Part shown: piece by piece, positions 55,083 through 64,000 of the stretch
Position numbering within the stretch: the stretch's first letter is position 1
Layout: the number at the start of each line of letters is the position of its first letter
From: Crocodylus rhombifer
Lineage: Eukaryota; Chordata; Crocodylia; Crocodylidae
DNA: 64,000 nucleotides
Assembly: GCA_038503035.1 (NCBI GenBank)
Contig: JAVSML010024433.1
Span: forward strand, 34,910 to 98,909
Direction: 5' to 3'
Position numbers and translations under genes: made by a program
Notes under the pieces: generated by a model
Database searches by the model: none
Seen by the model: the letters and a program-made list of their open reading frames with translations, nothing else
Told to the model about the DNA's origin: nothing

Positions 55083-55430
55083 TCCCAAAATGTCACCCAG
55101 TTAGGATCCCCCATCTCCCTCCGCTCCAATGGCTATCAAATCAATTAAGTTCCTAGATTTATTAGGTACCTCCATTTGGGACTGCATCAGTCACTGTCTG
55201 CCTAGACTTAAGCTTTTACTTATGCTCAAAAATGATCCAGAGCAGGCACCAGGGCACCTAACTCCTGTCTAAACTCTGTTACAATCCAGTACAGAGCTGT
55301 GGTGTGAGTAAATCTAAGTCCCCAGTCCATAAAGCATCCATGGATTTCTGGCATACAGAGTGCACCAAGTTAAGATTGTCTTGTGCAAAAACTGTGCTGC
55401 CAGCACAAACCTGCAAAACTGTGCAGCTAG
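55083..55430. other. No recognisable feature
   Basis: Non-coding lead-in to the CpG-dense segment. It may contain its upstream part. Confidence 0.4.
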
Positions 55431-55952
55431 TTCTCCCCGCCCTTGGAGATCCCTTTTTTTTTCCTGTTACTTTGTTCCCGCAAGCGCCAAAAGCAGGCGT
55501 GAAGGATTAACCAATCCATGCCCGTGATGCGAGGGACGTCATTCAGCCTATAAAACCCATGTGCAAGCTTCCACCTAGCAGAAGCATCGCTCATCAGCGC
55601 ATCGAGGAGGAGCTTTCCCTCCCTGCCCAGGCTTGGCCAGCCTTGACGCGCTTCTCCGCCACCGATTAAGAAATTGTCCTGGCGTACCCCTTCCCAGTGC
55701 ACTCGTTAAGACCTCGCTTGTCTCTGTCTCAAGAAGGTCTCCGCAGCTGTTGATCTCGATCTTGCAACGCAACTGTTATCTGTTATCTGTTTTGACTTGC
55801 GCCTGCGCGTCCATTCTGCTGACATGTAAGTAAAACGAAAACAAAAATCTTGCAGCCATTATGCGTGTATAGCTGCCTCCTTTACAAAACCCGCCCAAGA
55901 GGAAAAGACCCACCAGCACCACCGACCCGCACGCTAACCCAGCCACGCCCGA
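55431..55952 (+). promoter_or_regulatory. CpG-dense segment with CCAAT, CRE-like and TATA boxes
   Basis: About thirty CpG dinucleotides in some 480 bases, against few in the surroundings. In order on the plus strand: CCAAT (55511-55515), ACGTCA half-CRE (55536-55541), TATAAAA (55549-55555), then GTAAGT (55826-55831) as a possible splice donor. CCAAT-to-TATA spacing of about 35 bases is ordinary for a real promoter. Downstream, a frame is open from 55873 to 56235 (ATG only at 55978) and starts with a PKRKRP basic patch. No protein family is recognised. It could be a young LTR with leader, or the promoter and first exon of an unrecognised transcript. Confidence 0.45.
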
Positions 55953-56699
55953 CAAAGATCAAGCCACAGAATACATAGTGACTTACCTAGTTGCGGTGGA
56001 GTGCTGCCCACATTTTGTATACTGGCCTGAGCACTTGTCCAAGAAATGGGAGACCTGTATTCTGATCCCTGCCTGGGATTACTTCTGTTTTTTAACCAAT
56101 GATTTTCTAATACAAGATACAGAAACAGTCCTGGCAGCAGGGACCAGATCTAAGGTCTCTTCCTTGTCAGGGAAGTACCATCAGCCTTGGGTTACAGAAT
56201 CAGGTCTTTTGCTTCGTATCCTTCTGATTCCATAAGTCTTGCATTCTTGGCTGCCTAGTGGACCAGTTTACAAGGGATGAATAAAGGGCATCTATCCCCT
56301 TAGTCTGAGAAGTGCATAGAACAGGGTACCCCACTTGCTTGACAAATATACTGATAACTAGGCACTGTGCAAAAAAGCTGGTATTGCTACTGCTATCACT
56401 AGCACTTCTGTTCAAGATTGAAAGTCACTGGGGACACCATGCTATGAATTGATTGCTGCTATTAATATGTTTTAGCCATATCTACATTGGTCACTCTGGA
56501 TCCTGAGATGATGTCATGTTCTAATATGCAGCTCCAAGTCAGATGCCTAGGAGCTGAGGAGAAACAGAAGTTCAGCCAAGCTCTGGGCTAAGCATCTGTC
56601 TACCAGGTACTTCAGTAAACTAGATTGCTACTGGAGGCAACTAACTAAGTCCACTAACTGTATGGTGATACTAAGCATCTGACCCTGGACATTTGGATC
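55953..56699. other. No gene recognised
   Basis: The open frame from 55873 continues to 56235. Otherwise non-coding sequence without identifiable repeats. Confidence 0.35.
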
Positions 56700-56952
56700 A
56701 CCTACTTAGAGCAAGGCATCTAAGGATCTTTCAGTGGCTTTTGATACAGTTAACCATGAGGTGCTGACAAAACATTTACAGGGCCTGGTACGTATTTGCA
56801 GGACAGCTCTAAATTGGTTCTGCTCCTTCCTAGCAGGGACATCCCAGTGGTGATAGGTGCATGCTTGTCATCCGATCAGGACCTTTCCTGTGGGATCTCC
56901 CAGGGCTCCATCATGTTGCCCTACAAGTTCCATGTGTACATGATGTTGCTGG
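56700..56952 (+). mobile_element. L2-clade LINE, RT part before the nest
   Basis: Plus strand reads LSVAFDTVNHEVLTKHL (motif A), ALNWFCSFL, then DQDLSCGISQGSIMLPYKFH (motif B, normally GVPQGS). These are L2-type blocks. It stops at the LTR start at 56953 and resumes at 61921 with motif C. Confidence 0.85.
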
Positions 56953-57016
56953 TGTTGGCCTCAAAAATGGTATTTAAAGGTTTGGTTTTTTGGAATTAGT
57001 GTATAGGTATGTAAAT
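56953..57016 (+). mobile_element. LTR-like element, left 64 bp
   Basis: Begins TGTTGGC, the exact inverse of the GCCAACA that ends the element at 61920. The flanks GCTGG (56948-56952) and GCTTG (61921-61925) agree at 4 of 5, a plausible 5-bp duplication. A hAT transposon at 57017 interrupts it. Confidence 0.65.
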
Positions 57017-57268
57017 TAGAGCTGTGCAAAACATCACCATTTCATTTTGAGTTCTGTTTTTACTGTTTCACTGGGACAGTGTTCCATTTCAAGTTTCATT
57101 TAATTCCATTTTGAAAGCACTGTTCCGTTTTGTTTTGTCAAAACTGTTTCTTCTTCTGCTGGCTGGTGATAGAGTGAGTACCCCCTCCAGCTCTGAGAGC
57201 AGGACATTAAATGGTTTTTAAAAAATGAAAAAAGGAAATAGGTGTGGACAGCGTGAGGAGGGTGGCAT

Positions 57269-57640
57269 TCACTCTATCTGCACCTGGTGGTTGGGGAATC
57301 CCAGCAGTGGGAGGTTCATCTTGAGGAACACCAGCTGCTCCACCAAACCAGGATCCAAGCAGGTGCGGTGGGGTGTCACTACATCCGCAGCAATGCTGAA
57401 CACCCGCTTGCTCAGAACACTGGTCGGTGGACAAGACAGGTGTTCCCAGGCAACTGTGGCCAGATCCGGCCACATCTGCCTGCAGCTTGCCCAGTAGTCC
57501 AAGGGGTTGCACAGTAGTGCCTCCACGTCCTCAGTGGGATAGGAAGCCATCAAGGTCTGAGTGCTAGCTGCCTGATGGTGTGGTCTGGTGGCTCTGGACC
57601 CCACCATAGAAGCCATGCCCTTGGTCCACATTGGCAGCAC
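57269..57640 (-). pseudogene. hAT transposase, C-terminal dimerisation (hATC) domain
   Basis: Reads CNPLDYWASCRQMWPDLATV, AWEHLSCPPTSVLSKRVFS, AADVVTPHRTCLDPGLVEQL and VFLKMNLPLLGF. This is the hATC signature (P..YW......L..A...L..P.TS..S.R.FS......R..L.P..V..L.FL..N). The usual SER is SKR here. The domain mediates transposase oligomerisation. Confidence 0.92.
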
Positions 57641-57700
57641 CTGTGGTGGAGGAGGAGACTGGCTGGTGGATGGCCTGCTAGCATGGGACAGTGGATCCCT

Positions 57701-58082
57701 CTATTCCACATCCCTCCACCTCCGTTGTTCTGCCTCCCTGACTCTCTTCACCAGCAGCTCTGTCCAGTGATTCAGGCTTTGGCTGCTGCATGGGCTGCCC
57801 TTCACCCTCAGGTCACACATGGCAGCCAGCACGTGGACTATACTGGACTGCAAGGGATCAAGCCATTTCCTGATGCCCTCCTTCAGCGGCCTCACCAGTG
57901 CCTGCATGTCTGGTGACAGCGGCTTGCCCCATCCAGGAACATTGATCCCCTGGAAGCTCTCCATTTGATTCTGAAGTTCCTGCACTACAGGGATCACCTG
58001 GCTAAGGAGGGCATCGCCAGTGATGAGGATCTCGGTGGCCTCAAGGAAGGGCTTGAGGACCACCAAGGTCTGGGAGATGGTT
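57701..58082 (-). pseudogene. hAT transposase, segment after the CR1 insertion
   Basis: Resumes with TISQTLVVLKPFLEATEILI, the conserved LkPF..aT region, then VIPVVQELQNQME and LNHWTELLVKRVREAEQRRW. The two sides of the CR1 join sensibly at this block, so the CR1 came after the transposon. Confidence 0.85.
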
Positions 58083-58655
58083 TTCATAAATTTCATAGAT
58101 TTCATAAACATTAGGGCTGGAAGGGACCTCGGAAGATTGTCGAGTCCAGCCCCCTGACCCAGGGGCAGGAAGTCAGCTGGGATCATAGGATCCCAGTAAG
58201 ATAACCATTCAATTTTCTCTTGAAGGCATTCAAAGTAGGTGCTTGAACCACCTCCGATGGCAGGCTACTCCAAACCTTGGGGGCTCAGACAGTAAAGCAA
58301 TCCTTCCATATGTCCAGCCTGAAATGGCCTTGCAGGAGTTTATAACCATTAGACCTTGTTGTCCCTTGGGGTGCTCTGGTGAACAAACATTCCCCCAGAT
58401 CCTGGTGGACACCCCTTATAAACTTATAGGTGGCCATCAGATTGCCCCTGAGCCTGTGCTTTTCCAGGCTGAAGAGTCCCAGAGCTCTCAGCCTGTCATT
58501 GTAAGCATTTACAATGCTGACCTCTCATTGTGCACATGGCTCTTCTCTGGACTCTCTTAAGCTTCTCCACATCCTTTTTGAATTGTGAAGCCCAAAACTG
58601 GATGCAGTATTCCAGCTGCAGCCTCACCAAGGCTGAGTACAATGGGAGTATCCCA
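58083..58655 (-). mobile_element. CR1 LINE inside the hAT transposase gene
   Basis: 5'-truncated minus-strand copy: [36 protein letters not shown], then degraded frames and the GGTCCCTTCCAGCCCTAATG / TTTATGAAATCTATGAAATT tail. Same subfamily as 40206-42393. Splits the transposase between the [16 protein letters not shown] and TISQTLVVLK blocks. Confidence 0.93.
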
Positions 58656-59654
58656 CTCAGCTCTGTTAAGGAGGCCACTGATCCCAATCTCCCTGAGTAA
58701 GGCCATCTCCTGGATGGCCTTCTGTTGCTCCACCAGACTCTCAAGCATCAGGTATGTGGAGTTCTACTGAGTCTCCACGTCCTGCATGATTTTGTGCTGC
58801 GGGATGCTCAGCTCTGCTTGTTTGTCCCACAGTATCTTGCCTCCCTTGGTGCTCTGGTGGAAGTAGCCTGCCACCTTTTTGCATTTGGAAATGAGCTGAC
58901 TGGTGGTGCTGGCACCATCACCGTCAGCCCTGTCCCCCTCCAAGGCATCCTTAACTATGAGGTGGAACTTTCGTGCCACACAGCGGATGCCAACAAAATT
59001 GGCATCATGAACCACCTTGACCATATTTGCCTCATTGTCAGTGACCATGAACCCATGGGGGAGCTTGCCCTGCCCAATGAGCCACCACTGTACCAAGTGG
59101 TTCACAGCCCCCATGATCTCTGGTGCTGTGTGGGACTCATCCATGACCTCGGCTTGAAGGAGAGCCCACCGATGCCCTGACTAGTTGCACCACTCCCCTG
59201 TGAGGCAGAGGTATGCATTATCTCCACCCTGGCTGCTCCAAATGTCCAAGATGACGTGTAAGGCCACCTGAGGTCCTGCCTTGTGGAGCTCCACCCTCAT
59301 GTACTCATACAGGGAGGGCACTACCATCCTGATGAAGGTGGTATGTGCAGGCAGTTGGTATGATGGGGCGATGAGTGCCATGGGCCACCTGAACCCTTGC
59401 CACTCGACTAAGGAGAAGGGCTGGCCATCCACAGCAAGCATCTCCCCAAGGCTCTGGGTGACCTCACTCATCCTTGCAACGTGCCCTCCTGTGTGCCCAC
59501 CATTCCCCCACTGTTCCAGGGTGGCCTGCCTCTGCTGCAGGGGGACAGGGGCTTTGGAGCAAGAGGGGGACTTCCCTTTGGGCATGCTCCTGCTGGTGCC
59601 AGGTTTAGGAGGAGCAAGGGCAAGGGGGTGGTGCCAGCAGAGATGTATCAGCAT
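58656..59654 (-). pseudogene. hAT transposase, central DDE-type core
   Basis: Reads from the BED histidines through LEQWGNGGH, FSLVEWQGFRWPMALIAPSY, LHVILDIWSSQGGDNAYLCL (first catalytic Asp), GFMVTDNEANMVKVVHDANF (second Asp in the TDN block) and IRCVARKFHLIVKDALEGD (the C...H..N/H-L block). Two in-frame TAG stops interrupt it: one after GEWCN near 59180 and one at 58764-58766, where the conserved ETRWNSTYLML has Q then stop in place of R-W. It continues as [16 protein letters not shown] to the CR1 insertion. Confidence 0.88.
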
Positions 59655-60355
59655 CCTGTGGTGCTCATGTGTTTTGTTCCCTTGCCGCAGCTGGTTTTGG
59701 CTTGGCAGTGCAAGCAGATAGCGTATGTGGGATCATCTGCCAGCTCAAAATGATCCCGGACCACACAACCTGCTTGTTCCTGGGGTGCAGGTGCATGTAT
59801 GGATGCTGCAGTTTCCCCCTCCTCAGCAGGCAGAAGCACAGCAACAGGAGGAGCAGACTCAGCTGAGCTGATTGCCTCCGCAACCCTTACCTCAGCCTCC
59901 TCTGAAGTGCCTTCTGGGGCAGGAGACCTGGCTTTAGGGGAAACTTGAGGGGTGTGGAGTACAAACTCAGATGATTCCCCCTCCTTCCCCAAAATTTCTC
60001 TTACTATGGCACTCAGATCCAGATCCAGCTCCTCTTTTGGCACTGGAAGGCTCAGCATGGGAAGTGAAATAGGTGTAGAAGAGACTGTCATGCTGGTGCA
60101 GCTGCTGCTGCTTTTTGTCATGGTGGTGGTGGTGGGGCTTTTGGCTGGTGCTCTTGGAAGGGATGCAGGCTCAGTCACAGGCAGTGGCACCAGTACTGCT
60201 CCCTTCTCCTTGCTGCCTTTACTAGTGGAAGCCTCATGCCTGCTTGTTGTAGCAAAGAGTCTGAGTCTCAGTTTGTGGGTATGGGGGGGGGAGGGAGGAC
60301 TTACACCTCTACCCCCTCTTCCACCCCTCCCTGAAGGCTTGCCTGCATGCTTCAT
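59648..60355 (-). pseudogene. hAT transposase, N-terminal part with BED finger
   Basis: A 235-codon frame starting MKHAGKPSGRGGRGGRGVS, with a long Ser/Thr/Pro/Glu-rich low-complexity region (about residues 20-195). The first half of a BED-type zinc finger follows: FELADDPTYAICLHCQAKTS gives the Cys pair, then KGTKHMSTTG. A frameshift at about 59650 moves the finger's histidines (MLIHLCWHH) into the next frame. BED fingers bind the transposon ends. The ATG is the first in the frame and not otherwise supported. Confidence 0.8.
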
Positions 60356-60365
60356 GGTGTGTTTT

Positions 60366-60530
60366 GTAGTTTCTTGTCTTTATAAAAATATATAAATGTA
60401 TATGTGTGTTTTCCTACACAAATTCTATAGTATAATATGCTTGCAATACAATAAATAAAATAAAAATATATAAATGTATATGTGTTTTCCTATATAAATT
60501 CTATATTATAGTATGCAATATAATTATGAA
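60366..60530. repeat. Tandem duplication of an AT-rich unit of about 85 bp
   Basis: AAATATATAAATGTATATGTG followed by TTTTCCTA(C/T)A(C/T)AAATTCTATA occurs twice, about 83-90 bases apart. It lies just upstream of the hAT transposase start, inside the transposon. Confidence 0.85.
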
Positions 60531-61027
60531 ATTGAAAAGAATCAATCAGTGAATATAATAATAAAATAAAAGGGTCTAGAAAGAAAGCAAAAGGTATTAC
60601 AGAATCCTACTTGCTAGGCTAGCAAGTAGGAAATCAATGGTAGTAGTAGCCTTTGTTGTATAACACTCCTGAGCTTCTGAAAGAAAGCTCAGTAACTGAC
60701 CCCGAGCAGACCAGTTCAAACAATGCTGCCTTTTATGCTTTTTTTCCATCCCAGGATCACAGTCACTGGCCAGCTACACAGTCAAAATCAGAGCAGTACT
60801 TCCCTCCTCTTTCCCCTCCCTCTCCTTACTTTCTGTTTCCCTGCAGGCAAGCCCAGGTCCATAACTCAAAATCTTTCAAAACTTCCTAAATTTTTCAACT
60901 GCCCTTGTTTTGTTTCAAGGCTGTTTTGAAGCCCTTCATTTTTATTTCACTGTTTCAAGCTCGAAACAAGTCAAAACAGAATCAAAACAAAACAACTGGC
61001 AAAATTTTGCACAGCCCTAATATATAT

Positions 61028-61920
61028 ATGCATTAGAATGGTTCAGGATGGGCAGCAGGGGTTAACTGATCTCTAAGAGTCTAGGTCAAATAGTCACACA
61101 GTTTTACACAGACTTTGAAGCAGACAGGCTGTCTAATACATCAAGACCAATGGATACAAAAACAGCCGGGGAAAAAGAGGTGCAGGTACCACAATGTTCC
61201 ATAACATGAGATAGGGTAGCACCAGTTAACAAGGCCCCAAAGCAGGCTTGGGCCTGAGTCTCAGACGTGGGGGAACAGATCAAATTAGGAGAAGGCCTGG
61301 AAAGACCATAGTAGTATGTATGTATGTGATGAGCTACAACCACACAGAGAAACCAACCAGCAATAGCCACAGATCAAGAGTCATCAGGAGGGAAGGAGAA
61401 TACAAAAGCAGAGACTTAAGAAGAACAAAGGATCCCTCCTCATCCTCCACCCAGGTCCCTCCTCCTCTTTGACCCTCCTCGTACTCTGCCTGGGTCTGTT
61501 CTTGCCCTTCCCTTCTCCCTGTCCCTCCTCCTCCCCAGGAGGGGTCCCCAGCCCTGTCCCCCAGGAGGGTCCCTGAAGCCACCATGGACAGAGGGCACAC
61601 CACCAGCATGTCTCATCCACCCCACAGGAGCGGGGGTCTGGGCCTCAGCATCCTACCTCCAGGTTGCTGACATGCTGACATCTGCCACCTAAGAGAGAGC
61701 CTCAGAGTGAAGACTGAATCCTGGCCAGATGGACTTTGACTCTGATGACAGCCCCTAGGATTTGGTAGATATATTGAGTTGCTTGTTTGTTTGTATTGTT
61801 TCTTCTGTTATCGCTGTGTATCAATAAATTTGCCTATTATTGAATGGAAAGCTCATAGTTGGTCTGAGGGTTGGTCTCCACTGGGAACAAGGCATCTGGG
61901 TCCTAAATCCATAGCCAACA
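61028..61920 (+). mobile_element. LTR-like element, right 893 bp
   Basis: The remainder of the element begun at 56953. It contains a TATA-like GAATACAAAAGC at about 61398, an AATAAA at 61823-61828 and a GCCAACA end. Without the hAT it would be about 957 bp, a normal LTR size. No retroviral genes, so a solo LTR if the reading is right. The 91-codon and similar frames in its CT-rich middle are spurious. Confidence 0.62.
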
Positions 61921-62935
61921 GCTTGTTGATAATGTGTGAAGATTTGGAGTGACTTGCCATCAGTATGCTGATGATGCCCAGCTCTACCTCTTCTTCTCTT
62001 CTGATCCTATCTCCACAGTATGTCTTTTCCCATTGCCTGGCTACATTTGGGAATTGGATGCTGCTGAACCAACTGAAACTGAATATAGACAAGAGATAGA
62101 GAAGGGTGGTGGGAAGACCACATGACTGAGGGAGGCAGTTGAGACACCTATGATTACTGGGGTTCAGATTTCCTTTTTCACTTGGGTTCCTGGATCCTTT
62201 GCAGTACCTGGGTCTCAGCTGGTAGCTGTAGCTTGGAGTGCCTTCCACAAATCCCATCTGGTGATAAGGCTTGAATCTTTTCTTTCAGACTTTGATCAGG
62301 CCACCGTCATCTATGCCTTCATAACCTAAAGGCTCAAGTACTGCAATGCATTCCACGTAGGGCTGCCTTTGAAGACCACCGAGAAACCACAGCTAGGGCA
62401 GAATGTGGCAGCCTATTTTCTAACAGGAGTGGATCAACAGCAGAACAGTAATCCAGACTCTGTGCTGGTAAGCAGTAGCTTTCTGGGCAAATTTTAAAGT
62501 TCTTGTTTTGACCTAAACAGTTTCTAAACAAGGACCTAAACAGTCTGGGCCCTAAATATATACAGGAGTCCATTCTCCCTTTTGCCCTATCACAATACCT
62601 AAGGTCAGCTGAAACTAACCTCCTGCAAGTACCATCAATGGTGGACTGATGATCTACTTAGTGAAAATGTGTGGGAGATCATTCCAGAGCCCAAACCTCA
62701 TGTCTTTTAGAAGTGCTGTAAGACTTTCCTATTTGGGGAGGCATTCATCAAACAAAACTAGATTGACATGTTGTTTATGGGGTCTCTGTTTTATCTCAAT
62801 GTTTGAATACCCTTCTAAGCTGTTTTGGTCCTGTTGTCACTGTGCTATTTTTAATTTGTTCTGTGTCTTTATTATTAGCCATCCTGAGCCTTTGCTGAGA
62901 AGGGCAGCATATAAACAAACAAATAAATGCTTTTT
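61921..62935 (+). mobile_element. L2-clade LINE, 3' part
   Basis: Resumes with FGVTCHQYADDAQLYLFFSS, the intact catalytic YADD box. It then reads RLKYCNAFHVGLPLKTTEKP, QLGQNVAAYFLTG and SSFLGKF, and finally a UTR ending GGGCAGCATATAAACAAACA plus AATAAATG. These match the L2 order (YADDTQLYL, DYCNALYxGLP, LQxVQNAAARLLTG, GRKCxYKxx). Heavily mutated, the oldest layer of the nest. Confidence 0.87.
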
Positions 62936-63003
62936 TAGGCATTGTAACATCTAAGTGGAAGTCCTTACATGAATGACTTGGATCTGGCCACTTATCCTTC
63001 AGA

Positions 63004-63270
63004 AGGAGACCCCTGTGGTTCAGTGGTAGCATCCTTATCTACCACACAGAAAACCTGGGTTCAATTCCTAAATGCATATACAGCTATGGCCATGGAGGCA
63101 CCAAGCATCTGGACTCAGTCTGGTCTTTTGAGTCTGCCTCAGTAGCCTAAAGGGAAGATGAAAGGTCTAGGCAGCCTCCACTCTGCCAAAAATTCCTGCC
63201 CAGGCATGCATCAAAAGTCTGGGTGACCCTTGTGCATACACCATGATCCAGGAGGATTGATGGTTGTCAC
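63004..63270 (+). mobile_element. tRNA-derived SINE
   Basis: Head with RNA polymerase III box A TGGTTCAGTGG (63016-63026) and box B GTTCAATTC (63059-63067), both fitting the consensus, 33 bases apart edge to edge. The acceptor and anticodon stems do not form, so it is not a tRNA gene. An unrelated body follows. The 3' end is not defined and is placed near 63270. Confidence 0.7.
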
Positions 63271-64000
63271 TTACTCTTCAAATCTGGACTATAGTGTGGC
63301 ATTTCAGGTTTAAAGTAATATTACTTATTGAAAATTTTGAGAGTTATTGCAAAGTGGCAACATTTGTTTTGCTTTTCTAATAAAAACTGTCTCCCAATGG
63401 TTCTGCTGGACTCCCTGGACTGGGCTTTCCTTGGTGAATCTTATATGCTCTGAGTATTTCTGGGTTTATACTTTTTTCTGACTGAGGAAAATGTAGAGAG
63501 TGTTTCTGTCTAGAACCACCTACTCTGGGCATCACATGAACCATTGCTCTGTGACGATCACGTTGCTCTTCCAACCCCTCTGAACAACAGAACGTAGGTA
63601 TCAGATGAGTGTGCACGTGCCACTTGCTGCATCTCAGACCAGTTTGAGATTGTGCACGAGGCATGGTGAGAATGAAAAAATGTTCCCCACACTGCGTATT
63701 TGCAACTTGGACTCAAAATTAGATACCTGGAAATCCAGGTATACAAAAAGCCACCCCAGAGAAAAGCAGTGCAGGGCACAGTTCCTCTCTGTACCCTGAG
63801 GCAAGCCAGGGGTTGGATCTCCAGAGATGTTCTGGCATCTGGTCTAAGTGTCTCTATGGTGCTTCCTGCTGCCCAAGCACACTGTGTTTGTGTGCAGGGC
63901 AAGCAGAAGCAGTGCAAGGTTGTGACCTGGGCACTGTCCCTTGTAAGTAGAGCCTGGGGGTAGGGGAACTGTGCGAGGGCTGTGGGGGGATATAGGGGGG
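63271..64000. other. No recognisable feature
   Basis: Non-coding sequence to the window end. Overlapping frames on both strands at 63.4-63.9 kb have no family signature. Confidence 0.4.

Larger units (their letters stand above)
57017..61019 (-). mobile_element. hAT transposon with a decayed transposase gene
   Basis: A 4.0-kb element with ends TAGAGCTGTGCAAAACATC and, inverted, TAGGGCTGTGCAAAATTTTG. Flanks ATGTAAAT (57009-57016) and ATATATAT (61020-61027) agree at 6 of 8. The minus strand encodes a whole transposase in pieces: BED zinc finger, DDE-type core and hATC dimerisation domain. It is the only near-complete DNA-transposon gene here. It carries a CR1 at 58083-58655. Confidence 0.92.

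Noticed and set aside
59648..60355. Host ZBED-type domesticated gene
   Set aside because: Terminal inverted repeats, target duplication, frameshift, stops and a CR1 insertion show an ordinary decayed transposon, not a preserved host gene.
63010..63080. A functional tRNA gene
   Set aside because: Boxes A and B are present, but acceptor and anticodon stems cannot be formed and an unrelated body follows, so it is a SINE head.

Overview
The window is non-genic DNA from a reptile-type vertebrate genome. I found no host protein-coding gene. Nearly everything recognisable is transposon-derived. Dominance by CR1 retrotransposons (several subfamilies, mostly 5'-truncated, ending in short ATGAAAC- or TTCTATGA-type tails), together with L2, an RTE-like LINE, hAT DNA transposons, Helitrons and palindromic MITEs, fits a crocodilian best. 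A turtle cannot be excluded from sequence alone. A bird is unlikely because of the DNA-transposon and Helitron load.

Layout. 0.6-11.4 kb: CR1 pieces on both strands, four hAT-type non-autonomous elements, and a perfect 25-bp hairpin at 7.28 kb. 12.6-14.3 kb: palindromic MITEs around a GC-rich block. 16-25.6 kb: hAT elements of several families, one old L2 and a degenerate repeat field. 25.8-29.6 kb: CR1 fragments, the largest split by a hAT element. 30.0-37.0 kb: one RTE-like LINE cut into five pieces by later insertions, namely a tract containing a 1.6-kb LTR, a hAT, two MITEs, and a hAT that itself holds a CR1. 38.2-40.2 kb: GC-rich tract of unknown nature. 40.2-44.0 kb: the best-preserved CR1, a CR1 with an 18-bp target-site duplication, and a Helitron 3' end. 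46.2-49.8 kb: MITE, hAT with a CR1 tail inside it, and a Helitron with both ends. 51.0-55.1 kb: MITE, then a CR1 split by a second copy of the 1.6-kb LTR. 55.4-55.95 kb: a CpG-dense TATA/CCAAT segment, the one promoter-like stretch. 56.7-62.9 kb: a four-level nest (CR1 inside an autonomous-type hAT, inside an LTR, inside an L2). 63.0 kb: a tRNA-derived SINE.

Nothing here forms an operon or pathway. What the window records is a relative chronology of insertions: L2 and RTE-like LINE oldest, then LTRs and hAT elements, then CR1. Many insertion sites are fixed to the base by target-site duplications. Seven hAT-type elements share 8-bp duplications with a central TA, the pattern known for Buster-type hAT transposases.

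Limits: boundaries without a target-site duplication are estimates (tens of bases). Family names rest on reading the sequence and recalled consensus features, with no database search.
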